NCBI GenBank assembly: GCA_021200895.1
Contig: JAJQFX010000275.1
Location: 1 to 6,841, forward strand
Length of the DNA stretch: 6,841 nucleotides
Direction: 5' to 3'
From: Clostridiales bacterium
GTDB lineage: Bacteria > Bacillota > Clostridia > Oscillospirales > Oscillospiraceae
Of this stretch, positions 1-5,393 are shown piece after piece. Every line of letters begins with the position of its first letter. Within the stretch, counting starts at the first letter, position 1. A program made the translations under genes and the position numbers. The notes under the pieces are model-generated. The model was not told the origin of the DNA and did no database searches. It was given only the letters and a program-made list of their open reading frames with translations.

Positions 1-48
1 GGCGCAAACGAATCGCCAGGCCGCCGCTTCATTTTGTTCAGAGGTTCC

Positions 49-471
49 TCAAAATCCCTCGCTGGGGCGGAAGCCCTGCTCAAGCTGCCGCTTCCAGCAC
101 AGGGACAAAATTTCCTCCACCAACGGCAGGTTTTCCGACAGGTAGGGACGGGACTTGCCGTATTTTAACAGGTAGTAGGCCAGCACGTCCTCCTGCTTCT
201 CAAAGAGGCTGCCCCCGATGACGCTCATCAGGCTGTGGTACAGGTTGGGTTCCCCGGCCTTTATCTCGTCCAGCAAAAACTTCCGGGCCTCCGGGGAAAG
301 GCCATCCAGATAGGAGGTGGCCGGGTCTTTGCCCACATTTGCCTTCACGAAGTCGGTCAGGCATTTGAACTCCTCCTGCACGGTGGCACGCTGGGCGGCG
401 GTCATGGTCTTCCAAATGCGGTTCAGCGACTGCCACTCTTTGGTCGCAATGATTTCTTCCTTGCTGAGCAT
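49..471 (-). CDS. Hypothetical protein, 140 aa, soluble and helical
   Basis: I do not recognise this protein. It begins MLSKEEIIATKEW and ends in GFRPSEGF. It is rich in charged and helix-forming residues, has no signal peptide, membrane segment or cysteine-cluster motif, and is probably a small cytoplasmic helical protein. The start at 471 is chosen because AGGAGGG (478-484) sits 6 nt upstream. The frame stays open to 549, but that extension runs through a good sigma-A promoter (521-549), so the longer 166-residue version is unlikely. It is a single-gene unit as far as the window shows; the next gene upstream is the tRNA pair, which ends in its own terminator. No terminator is visible in the 48 bases after the stop. 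The gene is very likely real; its function is unknown. Confidence 0.8.
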   Translation of the reverse strand: MLSKEEIIATKEWQSLNRIWKTMTAAQRATVQEEFKCLTDFVKANVGKDPATSYLDGLSPEARKFLLDEIKAGEPNLYHSLMSVIGGSLFEKQEDVLAYYLLKYGKSRPYLSENLPLVEEILSLCWKRQLEQGFRPSEGF

Positions 472-477
472 ACGGCT

Positions 478-484
478 CCCTCCT
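478..484 (-). promoter_or_regulatory. Ribosome binding site deciding the start of the 140-aa gene
   Basis: On the minus strand this reads AGGAGGG, with 6 nt before the ATG at 471. It favours the start at 471 over the in-frame start at 549, which lies inside the -35 box. Confidence 0.85.
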
Positions 485-520
485 GCCTGGTTCCTCTCTG
501 CGAGGACTGCTAACAGGAGT

Positions 521-549
521 ATCATAGCACTTTTGCGCTGAAATGGCAA
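521..549 (-). promoter_or_regulatory. Sigma-A promoter of the 140-aa gene
   Basis: Minus strand: -35 TTGCCA (544-549), 17-bp spacer, -10 TATGAT (521-526) preceded by TGC, an extended -10. Transcription should start near 514, giving a leader of about 40 nt. The leader contains a small inverted repeat, TCCTC/GAGGA (492-496 and 502-506). Confidence 0.8.
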
Positions 550-551
550 TC

Positions 552-566
552 TTTTCCGCAGGAAAA
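552..566. promoter_or_regulatory. Perfect inverted repeat next to the -35 box, possible operator
   Basis: TTTTCC, GCA, GGAAAA forms a perfect 6-bp dyad with a 3-nt centre, ending 3 bp upstream of the -35 hexamer of the 140-aa gene. The position suits an activator or repressor site. It could also be chance, since the arms are simple sequence. No matching regulator is identifiable here. Confidence 0.3.
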
Positions 567-613
567 ACGACGTTCTCAGGAGCGGCGAGCCCAGGAGGGC
601 AAAATTGCTTCCA

Positions 614-630
614 CCCTGCCAGGGGCAGGG
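614..630. repeat. Short hairpin in the 550-678 intergenic stretch
   Basis: CCCTGCC, AGG, GGCAGGG is a perfect 7-bp stem with a 3-nt loop. No T-run follows it directly on either strand, so it is not a typical intrinsic terminator. Apart from the dyad at 552-566, the 550-678 stretch shows no gene. Confidence 0.35.
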
Positions 631-678
631 GGCGGCGGCTGTGCGGTCACTGCCGCAAATCGTTCGCCAGCTTGTGAC

Positions 679-728
679 AAAAATATACGCCCACGCTGAC
701 GGGTCTTATACCGTCAATGTAGGCGTAC
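679..728 (-). terminator. Intrinsic terminator of the tRNA operon
   Basis: On the minus strand an 18-nt arm (711-728) pairs with 685-702. Only one position is a true mismatch and three are G:U pairs; the loop is 8 nt. The stem is followed by TATATTTTTG (from 686 downward). It starts 8 nt after the encoded CCA of tRNA-fMet, as expected for the end of this transcript. Confidence 0.85.
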
Positions 729-735
729 ATTTGAG

Positions 736-811
<76 letters not shown>

Positions 812-825
812 ATATGAAATTCATT

Positions 826-912
826 TGGTGCCGGAGACCGGGATCGAACCGGCACGTGATTTCTCACGGCAGATTTTAAGTCTGCTGCGTCTGCCAATTC
901 CGCCACTCCGAC
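826..912 (-). tRNA. tRNA-Leu (UAA)
   Basis: The 87-nt gene includes an encoded CCA (826-828). The acceptor arms GTCGGAG and CTCCGGC pair over 7 bp with one G:U. The anticodon loop contains TAA (ACTTAAAAT), reading UUA and UUG leucine codons. The long variable arm (GCCGTGAGAAATCACGT region) is the class II form expected of tRNA-Leu, and the T-loop reads GGTTCGATCC. It is the first gene of a two-tRNA transcript with a promoter immediately upstream. Confidence 0.96.
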
Positions 913-937
913 GTGTCGCACTCTCAAGTGCCTGATT

Positions 938-966
938 ATAATAGCACACCGGCCTCCGTTTGTCAA
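938..966 (-). promoter_or_regulatory. Strong sigma-A promoter of the tRNA-Leu/tRNA-fMet operon
   Basis: Minus strand: perfect -35 TTGACA (961-966), 17-bp spacer, -10 TATTAT (938-943), overlapped by TATAAT (935-940). The -10 lies 25 bp before the mature 5' end of tRNA-Leu, leaving a short leader for RNase P to remove. Confidence 0.9.
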
Positions 967-1078
967 GGGTTAATTTTTCTTTTTTTCCGGGGAACCTCCT
1001 CGTGCGGCTCCTGCCCCGCGCTTTTTGAGCGGCACTTCACCGCGTCACGCACACCGGACGCGGCGCGGCGGGGCTTTG

Positions 1079-1114
1079 CAGCGGGAACGCTCTTTTTGTC
1101 CGGCGCTCCCGCTG
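1079..1114 (-). terminator. Hairpin after the anti-sigma gene, weak terminator candidate
   Basis: Arms 1079-1089 and 1104-1114 form an 11-bp stem (CAGCGGGAGCG on the minus strand, one G:U in RNA) with a 14-nt loop. It starts 10 nt after the anti-sigma stop. No U-run follows the stem, so it is not a classic intrinsic terminator; it may be Rho-dependent or an mRNA-stabilising 3' end. The remaining sequence up to the tRNA promoter (about 970-1078) shows no gene. Confidence 0.45.
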
Positions 1115-1124
1115 CATCGGCGGC

Positions 1125-1820
1125 TCAGCCCCCGGTGGCCATCGCCGCCAGCTCCTCCAGCACCAGCAGGAGGCAGGAGAGGAAGTCCGTCTTTCTCCCC
1201 TCGCTGACCGTCACCAGGGCGTCCTCCGGCACCCCGTCCACCTGCACCTGGTAGTATTTGGCGGAGGTCAGGCCGTCGATGCAGGTCTCTGCGGTGCTGA
1301 CCCCCTCAAAGGCGTACTCCCGGATGGCGGAGCCGTCGGTGTAGAGGTAAATCACCCCGCTATCCTCGTCCCCGCAGTCTACGGTGACGACGATTTGGGC
1401 GTAGTTGGTAAAGAGAGTGTACGTCCCCACCTCCCCGGCGGTGGTGGTCAGATCCTCCTTCGTCAGGTTCCAGATGCCTTCCCCCTGTTCATAAACCAGC
1501 GGACGGCGCTGGTAGACCATGGTGTGCAGCGTCAGCGCCAGTACTGTCCCCAGGACGGCCAGCACCAGGACGGCGGCCACCGCCGCCACCGTCCGCCGGG
1601 CCTTGTGGCGGCGTACCTTGACGGCGTAGGTGCGGAGGGCGGCGGCCTCTCCGTCATCAGCGGGGGGCTCCGCAATGGGATGGCCCATCCGCTGACAGCA
1701 GGCGCGGCAGCCTTCGCACTGGGCCAGATGCTCCTCCACGGCGGCCCTGGTGTCCTGGGAGCAGTCTCCCTCCACATAGGCGGGCAGCAGGTCCCGAATC
1801 AGGTCACAGCTTAACTTCAT
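1125..1820 (-). CDS. Membrane-bound zinc-finger anti-sigma factor
   Basis: A 231-residue protein that should hold the adjacent ECF sigma factor inactive at the membrane. The N-terminus MKLSCDLIRDLLPAY is typical of clostridial anti-sigma proteins with a zinc-binding (ZAS/zf-HC2) domain. The zinc motif HxxxCxxC is H31, C35, C38, with C5 as a candidate further ligand. A basic stretch (R70-R76) precedes a single hydrophobic helix at about 77-99. The remainder, about 100-231, should lie outside the membrane; I recognise no sensor domain in it, and its last 20 residues are hydrophobic or amphipathic. The ATG overlaps the sigma stop (ATGA) and has GGAGG 7 nt upstream (1828-1832), indicating translational coupling and matched production. 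The signal it senses cannot be read from sequence. Confidence 0.9.
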   Translation of the reverse strand: MKLSCDLIRDLLPAYVEGDCSQDTRAAVEEHLAQCEGCRACCQRMGHPIAEPPADDGEAAALRTYAVKVRRHKARRTVAAVAAVLVLAVLGTVLALTLHTMVYQRRPLVYEQGEGIWNLTKEDLTTTAGEVGTYTLFTNYAQIVVTVDCGDEDSGVIYLYTDGSAIREYAFEGVSTAETCIDGLTSAKYYQVQVDGVPEDALVTVSEGRKTDFLSCLLLVLEELAAMATGG

Positions 1821-2302
1821 AGCGATTCCTCCTCATCTAACAGGGTCAGCAGCTTGTCCTTGCCCCGATAGAAGGTCATTTTCGCCCAGGACTCCGACTT
1901 GCCGAAAATCGCCCCGATGTCGGCGAATTTCAGTTCCCCGAACACCCGCAGGGTGAACACCTCCCGGAAGGGCTCCGGCAGGCGGTGGAGAGCCTGGTGG
2001 ATGCGCATGGCGCTGTCGTGGTCTTCCACGCCGGCGAGGGGGTCACCTTCCTCCGGAAAATCCTCCGGCAGGTCGGTAAACCGCCCGGCCCGCCGCTGCT
2101 CCGTCCGCCACACGTTTTTCGCAATGGAGAAGAGCCAGGTGTCCACTGAGCTGCGGCCCTGGAACCGGTCAATGTGGAGATAGGCCCGGTAAAGGGTCTC
2201 GGCGGTCAGCTCCTCCGCCCGCTCCGGGCTTCCCGTCAGGGAGAGCAGGTAGCGATAGACCTTGCCGGAGCTGTTGCGGTAAAGGGCTTCAAAGGCGTCC
2301 AT
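1817..2302 (-). CDS. ECF-family RNA polymerase sigma factor
   Basis: A 161-residue sigma-70 protein of the extracytoplasmic function type, carrying only regions 2 and 4. Region 2 spans about residues 5-70, with the core-binding and -10-reading stretch containing YLHIDRFQGRSSVDTWLFSIAKN. A variable acidic linker covers about 71-97. Region 4 spans about 98-152, with LPEPFREVFTLRVF followed by the helix-turn-helix FADIGAIFGKSESWAKM. Length is normal for the family. GGGAGGG (2309-2315) lies 6 nt before the ATG. The partner anti-sigma gene overlaps its stop by 4 nt. An ECF-type promoter directly upstream (2336-2364) suggests the protein activates its own operon when released. The wider regulon is unknown. 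Confidence 0.95.
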   Translation of the reverse strand: MDAFEALYRNSSGKVYRYLLSLTGSPERAEELTAETLYRAYLHIDRFQGRSSVDTWLFSIAKNVWRTEQRRAGRFTDLPEDFPEEGDPLAGVEDHDSAMRIHQALHRLPEPFREVFTLRVFGELKFADIGAIFGKSESWAKMTFYRGKDKLLTLLDEEESL

Positions 2303-2335
2303 GGGGTTCCCTCCCTTCTGTCTGTCGGCTATTGG

Positions 2336-2364
2336 TTAGACGGGGAAGTGCCGGAAAAGTCACA
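2336..2364 (-). promoter_or_regulatory. ECF-type promoter of the sigma/anti-sigma operon, probably autoregulated
   Basis: Minus strand: TGTGAC (2359-2364), 16-bp spacer, CGTCTAA (2336-2342). This resembles the ECF consensus of Bacillota (TGAAAC or TGTAAC, about 16 bp, CGTC or CGTA) rather than the sigma-A form. Its position about 33 bp before the sigma start codon suits autoregulation. No equally good sigma-A promoter is seen between the upstream terminator and the gene. Confidence 0.75.
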
Positions 2365-2398
2365 GATATTGCAGAAAAATTTCACAGGCAATTCCGCC

Positions 2399-2436
2399 AT
2401 AAAAAACAGACCCCCGGAGGGGCCTGCTTTTTATGG
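2399..2436 (-). terminator. Intrinsic terminator after the MBL hydrolase gene
   Basis: On the minus strand CAGGCCCC, loop TCCG, GGGGTCTG (one G:U) is followed by TTTTTT. The hairpin begins 23 nt after the hydrolase stop. An A-run precedes the stem and T5 follows on the plus strand, so it could work in both directions. It insulates the hydrolase from the sigma operon. Confidence 0.9.
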
Positions 2437-2452
2437 CAATCGAAGGGCGCCG

Positions 2453-3301
2453 TTAGAGGGTGATACGCTCCAAATCCTCCGGCACCCAGATGTTCCCGTG
2501 ATACACGCTTCCCGCCTCGGCGGTGAACCGCTCCCGGCGGTCCGCCCCGTAGTCCCGGGTGTGGTAGAGCACCAGGTTCTTCGCGCTTAGCGAGGCGGCG
2601 TTGCGGCCTGCGTCCAGGGCGGTGGCGTGGCTGATGCGGTAGGGGTGGTACCGTTCCCGGTCTTCATAGAGGCAGAAAGCCTCGCTGAGCAGCCAGTCTG
2701 CCTCCGCCGCATAGGGGCGGCAGTCCGCCTGAAAGGGTTCATCCCCCAGGGTGACGACGCTGGTACCGTCCGGCAGCAGCGCCCGAAATCCGAACTGCTT
2801 CAGCTTGACGGAGTGAATGTCAAAGGCGGTCAGGGTCAGCCCCGCTGCCTCCGCCGTCTCCCCATCCTCCACAGGGCACAGGAGGATGCGGCTGCCGAAC
2901 AGGCCGTAGACCGGCCCGCTGAGGGCGGTGCGGCAGATGGTGTCCACCAGGCCGCACAGCTCCCTGTGGGCGGTGCGGCAGATGGTGTCCACCAGGCCGC
3001 ACAGCTCCCTGTGGGCCAGCACCCGGAGCGTCCCCTCATAGCCGCCCCGCTGCATCTGCTGCCCGATGGCCCGCAGCACCCAGATGGCCCCCAGCAGATG
3101 GTCGGTGTGGCCATGGGTCAGGAAGAGGGCGCGGATGCGGTTCAGGTCGTAGTCCAGCCTGTGGAGGCGCTTCACCGTCTCCAGCCCGCCGCCGCCGTCC
3201 ACCAGGAGGGACGCCTCGGGCTGCTCCAGTAGCCAGCAGGTGTTGTAGCGCAGCATGGGCATGGCGTCGCCGGTGCCAAGGAAAAGGATGGCGGTTGACA
3301 T
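2453..3301 (-). CDS. MBL-fold (RNase Z-like) metal-dependent hydrolase with internal duplication
   Basis: A 282-residue metallo-beta-lactamase-fold protein, most like the RNase Z-related branch of uncharacterised hydrolases. The N-terminal strand FLGTGDAMP is typical. The metal motif HxHxDH is H63, H65, D67, H68 (THGHTDH). Further likely ligands are D187 (LGDEP), H225 (SHATALDAG) and H247 (YHTRD). No signal peptide or membrane segment is seen, so it is probably cytoplasmic. Substrate is unknown; members of this fold cut tRNA precursors, cyclic nucleotides or other phosphodiesters. AAGGAGG (3306-3312) lies 4 nt before the ATG. Residues 97-111 (HRELCGLVDTICRTA) are repeated exactly as 112-126, from a 45-bp duplication; without it the protein would be 267 residues. 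Activity of the longer form is uncertain. No clear promoter is visible in the 117 bases upstream. Confidence 0.9.
   Translation of the reverse strand: MSTAILFLGTGDAMPMLRYNTCWLLEQPEASLLVDGGGGLETVKRLHRLDYDLNRIRALFLTHGHTDHLLGAIWVLRAIGQQMQRGGYEGTLRVLAHRELCGLVDTICRTAHRELCGLVDTICRTALSGPVYGLFGSRILLCPVEDGETAEAAGLTLTAFDIHSVKLKQFGFRALLPDGTSVVTLGDEPFQADCRPYAAEADWLLSEAFCLYEDRERYHPYRISHATALDAGRNAASLSAKNLVLYHTRDYGADRRERFTAEAGSVYHGNIWVPEDLERITL
2923..3016. repeat. Exact 45-bp tandem duplication inside the MBL hydrolase gene
   Basis: Bases 2924-2968 are identical to 2969-3013, and period-45 identity extends over 2923-3016 (2.1 copies). The unit is a multiple of three and stays in frame, so the protein gains 15 residues. 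Complete identity, including synonymous positions, indicates a recent event such as replication slippage. Confidence 0.97.
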
Positions 3302-3418
3302 GGGGCCTCCTTATGGGGTGATGTGGTTCTTCTGCCGGGTGAGACGGCGGGGGTGCGTTCCTTGGATAGGAATACCAGAAGGATATAGGGCGTTTGCCCT
3401 TGCCATGGCGAGGCTTAC

Positions 3419-3802
3419 TTAGACAGGGTTTGCCTCGTCTTCATCATCTTCTTTTCCCGGCGCATCCTCGTCCTCCTCTTCATTTTCAAGCATCGCTTCA
3501 TTCTTTTGGGCGGGCAGTTTTTCTTTGATAAAGTTAGCCACTTGATGGAGTTTGGGCCTGATAACGGGGGCCGCTTTCTGGGCCACGATTGCTACACATC
3601 CTCCGGCTAGGGCCGCAAGTAATGTCACAATCCATTCTTCCTTTTCTCTTTTCTCGGTATCTTCGCGCCATTCCTCGTAAACTTCCTGTCTGCCTTCCTC
3701 GCGAAGGTCTTCTTTGTAGGCGTCCAGATTGCCATCGTATTTCTCTTTTAATTCTATCGACTGGTCTTGATAGGAACCCAAATTGGAACGACGATTGCTC
3801 AT
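3419..3802 (-). CDS. Hypothetical single-pass membrane protein with acidic tail, 127 aa
   Basis: I do not recognise this protein. Residues 1-56 are highly charged and probably helical or coiled-coil (rich in E, K, R). One hydrophobic helix follows at about 57-80 (WIVTLLAALAGGCVAIVA). A basic stretch follows it, then a strongly acidic tail from about residue 103 (ENEEEDEDAPGKEDDEDE). No signal peptide is seen, so the topology is uncertain. The start at 3802 is chosen over 3808 because GGAGG (3810-3814) is 7 nt from the former and only 1 nt from the latter. Base composition is lower in GC than the neighbours (57 of 120 bases over 3661-3780 by hand count), and the gene lies beside a still more AT-rich leader. 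This suggests horizontal acquisition. It has its own promoter; the MBL gene 117 bases downstream might be read through from it. Confidence 0.75.
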   Translation of the reverse strand: MSNRRSNLGSYQDQSIELKEKYDGNLDAYKEDLREEGRQEVYEEWREDTEKREKEEWIVTLLAALAGGCVAIVAQKAAPVIRPKLHQVANFIKEKLPAQKNEAMLENEEEDEDAPGKEDDEDEANPV

Positions 3803-3809
3803 CAGCATA

Positions 3810-3814
3810 CCTCC
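3810..3814 (-). promoter_or_regulatory. Ribosome binding site deciding the start of the 127-aa gene
   Basis: GGAGG on the minus strand lies 7 nt before the ATG at 3802 and 1 nt before the ATG at 3808. The spacing selects the inner ATG (MSNRRSN). Confidence 0.75.
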
Positions 3815-4093
3815 ATAGTAAACGAGCGATGAAAACTTTTCTTGTTAAGAGTGTGTGTTAAAATCGAGCCATGCGTAGGTGAAATTTATGAAGCCTCCTT
3901 TTCATTCGATGGTTCAGCAAGCCGATACTTACCAAATTATAGAATAGCACAATTCATCAAAAGTTTCAAGTATATGAATACAACATTTACAAAATATTCA
4001 CAAAGAGCCGATTTCAACCGTGGTACTATTAACATTGCCATGATAAATTTCAAGAAGTTGCAACTTAGCACTGCTTTTTGAATAAAGCGCAGC
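3815..4093. other. AT-rich intergenic segment without a convincing gene
   Basis: Hand count gives 39 G or C in 120 bases for 3901-4020, against clearly GC-rich coding sequence on both sides. It holds the promoter at 3941-3969 and a strong ribosome-site sequence, AAAAGGAGGC (3893-3902 on the minus strand), that is not followed by a standard start codon. A plus-strand frame at 3842-4081 (TTG start, 79 residues) is open but has no ribosome site and no recognisable protein features. The segment looks acquired or decayed. Confidence 0.6.
3941..3969 (-). promoter_or_regulatory. Probable promoter of the 127-aa membrane protein gene
   Basis: Minus strand: -35 TTGAAA (3964-3969), 17-bp spacer, -10 TATTCT (3941-3946) with an upstream TGC extension; an overlapping TATAAT lies at 3937-3942. 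The leader would be about 130 nt. AT-rich sequence yields promoter-like matches by chance more often, so confidence is moderate. Confidence 0.55.
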
Positions 4094-4124
4094 AAAATCC
4101 CCGCCGGTCAACCCGGCGGGGATT
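4094..4124 (-). terminator. Intrinsic terminator ending the malic enzyme / response regulator gene cluster
   Basis: A perfect 12-bp stem (AATCCCCGCCGG with CCGGCGGGGATT, arms 4096-4107 and 4113-4124) has a 5-nt loop. On the minus strand the arm runs into TTTT and then a T-rich tract (TTTATT). It begins 10 nt after the stop of the 97-aa gene. Confidence 0.88.
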
Positions 4125-4134
4125 CCCCACAGCT

Positions 4135-4428
4135 TCAATACGCCAACGCTGTCCCATCCTCCAGCACGCCCACCCAGTTCAGGTGGCTCTTGATGGTGTA
4201 CTTGGGCGCTTCATAGGTGGGCTCTTTGCCCTTTCCGCCCTCCCGGCGGAACCAGCGGCCATGGATGCCGGTTTCCACTTGGATTTTGGCGGGGGCGCCC
4301 CCGTCCATCCGCTCCGGGTACAGCTCCGCTGCGGCGGCCTCCAGGGCGGACGGCTCCACAGTGCCCGCCTTTTCGTAAATGGCGATCAGTTCCTCACAGG
4401 TGTAGCCCCTGGCTTCTTCCACTTCCAT
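4135..4428 (-). CDS. Hypothetical protein, 97 aa
   Basis: I do not recognise this protein. The first half is acidic and helical (MEVEEARGYTCEELIAIYEK, then an alanine- and glutamate-rich helix). The second half is more basic and probably beta-rich (GIHGRWFRREGGKGKEPTY, ending WVGVLEDGTALAY). There is no signal peptide or membrane segment. The start lies 4 nt after the stop of the 54-aa membrane protein gene, with only a weak GGTGGTGA ribosome site, so translation is probably coupled to that gene. It is the last gene before the terminator at 4094-4124. Base composition matches the neighbours, so the gene looks native. Function cannot be assigned. Confidence 0.75.
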   Translation of the reverse strand: MEVEEARGYTCEELIAIYEKAGTVEPSALEAAAAELYPERMDGGAPAKIQVETGIHGRWFRREGGKGKEPTYEAPKYTIKSHLNWVGVLEDGTALAY

Positions 4429-4432
4429 GGCG

Positions 4433-4597
4433 TCACCACCAGGGCAGGTCGATGGGCACCCCGCCGTTCAGCACGGTGAGGACCAGCAGGACAAGGACGG
4501 CAATGATAATGACCTTGGTCATCTTTTTGGCGATGCCCAGCACCAGGGAGACGATGCAGAGGCCCACCAGCAGGTTCATCAAATCAGTCGTAGTCAT
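4433..4597 (-). CDS. Small hydrophobic membrane protein, 54 aa
   Basis: I do not recognise a family. The protein begins MTTTDLMNLLVGL and has two hydrophobic segments, about residues 6-21 and 26-43. They are separated by the basic turn AKKMTK, which suggests a two-helix hairpin with the basic turn in the cytoplasm. It ends GGVPIDLPWW. The start at 4597 is supported by AAAGGAG (4609-4615), though the 11-nt spacing is long. The frame is open further upstream, but that stretch overlaps the end of the response regulator gene and lacks membrane-protein character. It follows the regulator by 46 nt and precedes the 97-aa gene by 4 nt, so all three are probably co-transcribed. It could be a small partner of an envelope process; this is inference from context only. 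Confidence 0.7.
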   Translation of the reverse strand: MTTTDLMNLLVGLCIVSLVLGIAKKMTKVIIIAVLVLLVLTVLNGGVPIDLPWW

Positions 4598-4643
4598 AGC
4601 GGTTTGGGCTCCTTTCTCAAAAACGTGTACGTCCCAGGGGCGG

Positions 4644-5333
4644 TCACGCCCGGATGACATAGCCCACGCCCCGCACCGTCTCGATGAGGTGGAGGCCATA
4701 GGCCTGGTCGATTTTATTGCGGAGGAAGCGGATATAGACATCCACCGTGTTGGTTTCCCCGGCATAGTCGTAGCCCCAGACGGTGGTCAGCAAGGTGCTG
4801 CGGGAGAGAACGGTGCCCTGATGCTCCATCAGGCAGCGGAGCAGGTCGAACTCCCGGCGGGTCAGGTTCACCTCCTGACCGTTCACCGTGACACGGCGGC
4901 GGGAAATTTGGAGCGTCACCGGCCCGGCGGTCAGCAGGTCAGGCGTTTCCCCGTCCCGCTTCGGCGGGAAGGGGGTGCGCAGGGCGCAGCGGATGCGGGC
5001 CAGCAGCTCCTCAATGGCGAAGGGCTTGGTGATGTAATCATTGGCTCCGGCGTCCAGCCCGGCCACCTTGTCCGCCACATTGTCCCGGGCGGTCAGCAGG
5101 ATGACGGGCACGTTCTGCCCGTCTCTGCGCAGGCGGCGCAGCACCTCGATGCCGGACAGCTGGGGCAGCATGATGTCCAGCAGCAGCAGGTCGGGCTTCT
5201 GGGTCAGGGCCAGCTCCAGCCCCTCCCGGCCGTCTGGAGCCAGGGTGACATCATAGCCCTCGTAGCACAGCTCCAGCTCCAGCATACGGGCCAGCTGCGC
5301 TTCGTCCTCTACAATTAAAATCCGTTCTGCCAT
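4644..5333 (-). CDS. OmpR/PhoB-family two-component response regulator
   Basis: A 229-residue transcription regulator. The receiver domain covers about residues 1-120, with acidic pocket E9 and D10, phospho-acceptor D53 (LLLLDIMLP), switch residues T81 and Y100, and K103 (TKPF). All key positions are intact. The winged-helix DNA-binding domain covers about 130-228, with NLTRREFDLLRCLMEHQG, the recognition region ending VDVYIRFLRNKI, and the wing IETVRGVGYVIRA. The start at 5333 is chosen because GAGG (5341-5344) is 7 nt upstream and the protein then opens directly with the first strand AERILIVED; a longer GTG start at 5372 would add 13 non-conserved residues. No histidine kinase gene follows or precedes it here, unlike most family members. 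Malic enzyme lies 60 nt upstream and two small genes follow. Its targets are unknown. Confidence 0.95.
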   Translation of the reverse strand: MAERILIVEDEAQLARMLELELCYEGYDVTLAPDGREGLELALTQKPDLLLLDIMLPQLSGIEVLRRLRRDGQNVPVILLTARDNVADKVAGLDAGANDYITKPFAIEELLARIRCALRTPFPPKRDGETPDLLTAGPVTLQISRRRVTVNGQEVNLTRREFDLLRCLMEHQGTVLSRSTLLTTVWGYDYAGETNTVDVYIRFLRNKIDQAYGLHLIETVRGVGYVIRA

Positions 5334-5393
5334 GGGGTTGCCTCGATTTCTCTCTCCACACGGGCAGCGCACCGGGCGCGGCCCCTTTTCTCG

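Noticed and set aside
49..549. Longer 166-residue version of the first gene
   Set aside because: The extra 26 codons cover a good sigma-A promoter and the leader, and the AGGAGGG site fits only the start at 471.
2923..3016. CRISPR-like or other repeat array
   Set aside because: There are only two adjoining units with no spacers, inside a coding frame; this is a simple tandem duplication.
2627..3232. Plus-strand frame (201 codons) opposite the MBL hydrolase
   Set aside because: It mirrors a real gene with metal motifs; the repeat in it is simply the reverse of the 45-bp duplication.
3385..3402. AGGGC-AAAC-GCCCT hairpin after the 127-aa gene as a terminator
   Set aside because: The stem is 5 bp and is followed by ATATCC, not a T-run; too weak to call.
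3919..4042. Short minus-strand frame starting ATGGCAATG in the AT-rich segment
   Set aside because: About 34 codons, no ribosome site, and it runs across the probable promoter of the 127-aa gene.
3842..4081. Plus-strand 79-codon frame in the AT-rich segment
   Set aside because: TTG start, no ribosome site, no protein features. Kept only as a note in the AT-rich segment entry.
4452..5318. Long plus-strand frame (288 codons) opposite the response regulator
   Set aside because: It is antisense to an intact, highly conserved regulator; its protein is low-complexity in Q, G and H, typical of the mirror frame of GC-rich genes.
4644..5372. GTG start adding 13 residues to the response regulator
   Set aside because: The receiver domain begins normally at the ATG at 5333, which has a well-spaced GAGG; the added residues (RCPCGERNRGNP) are not receiver-like.
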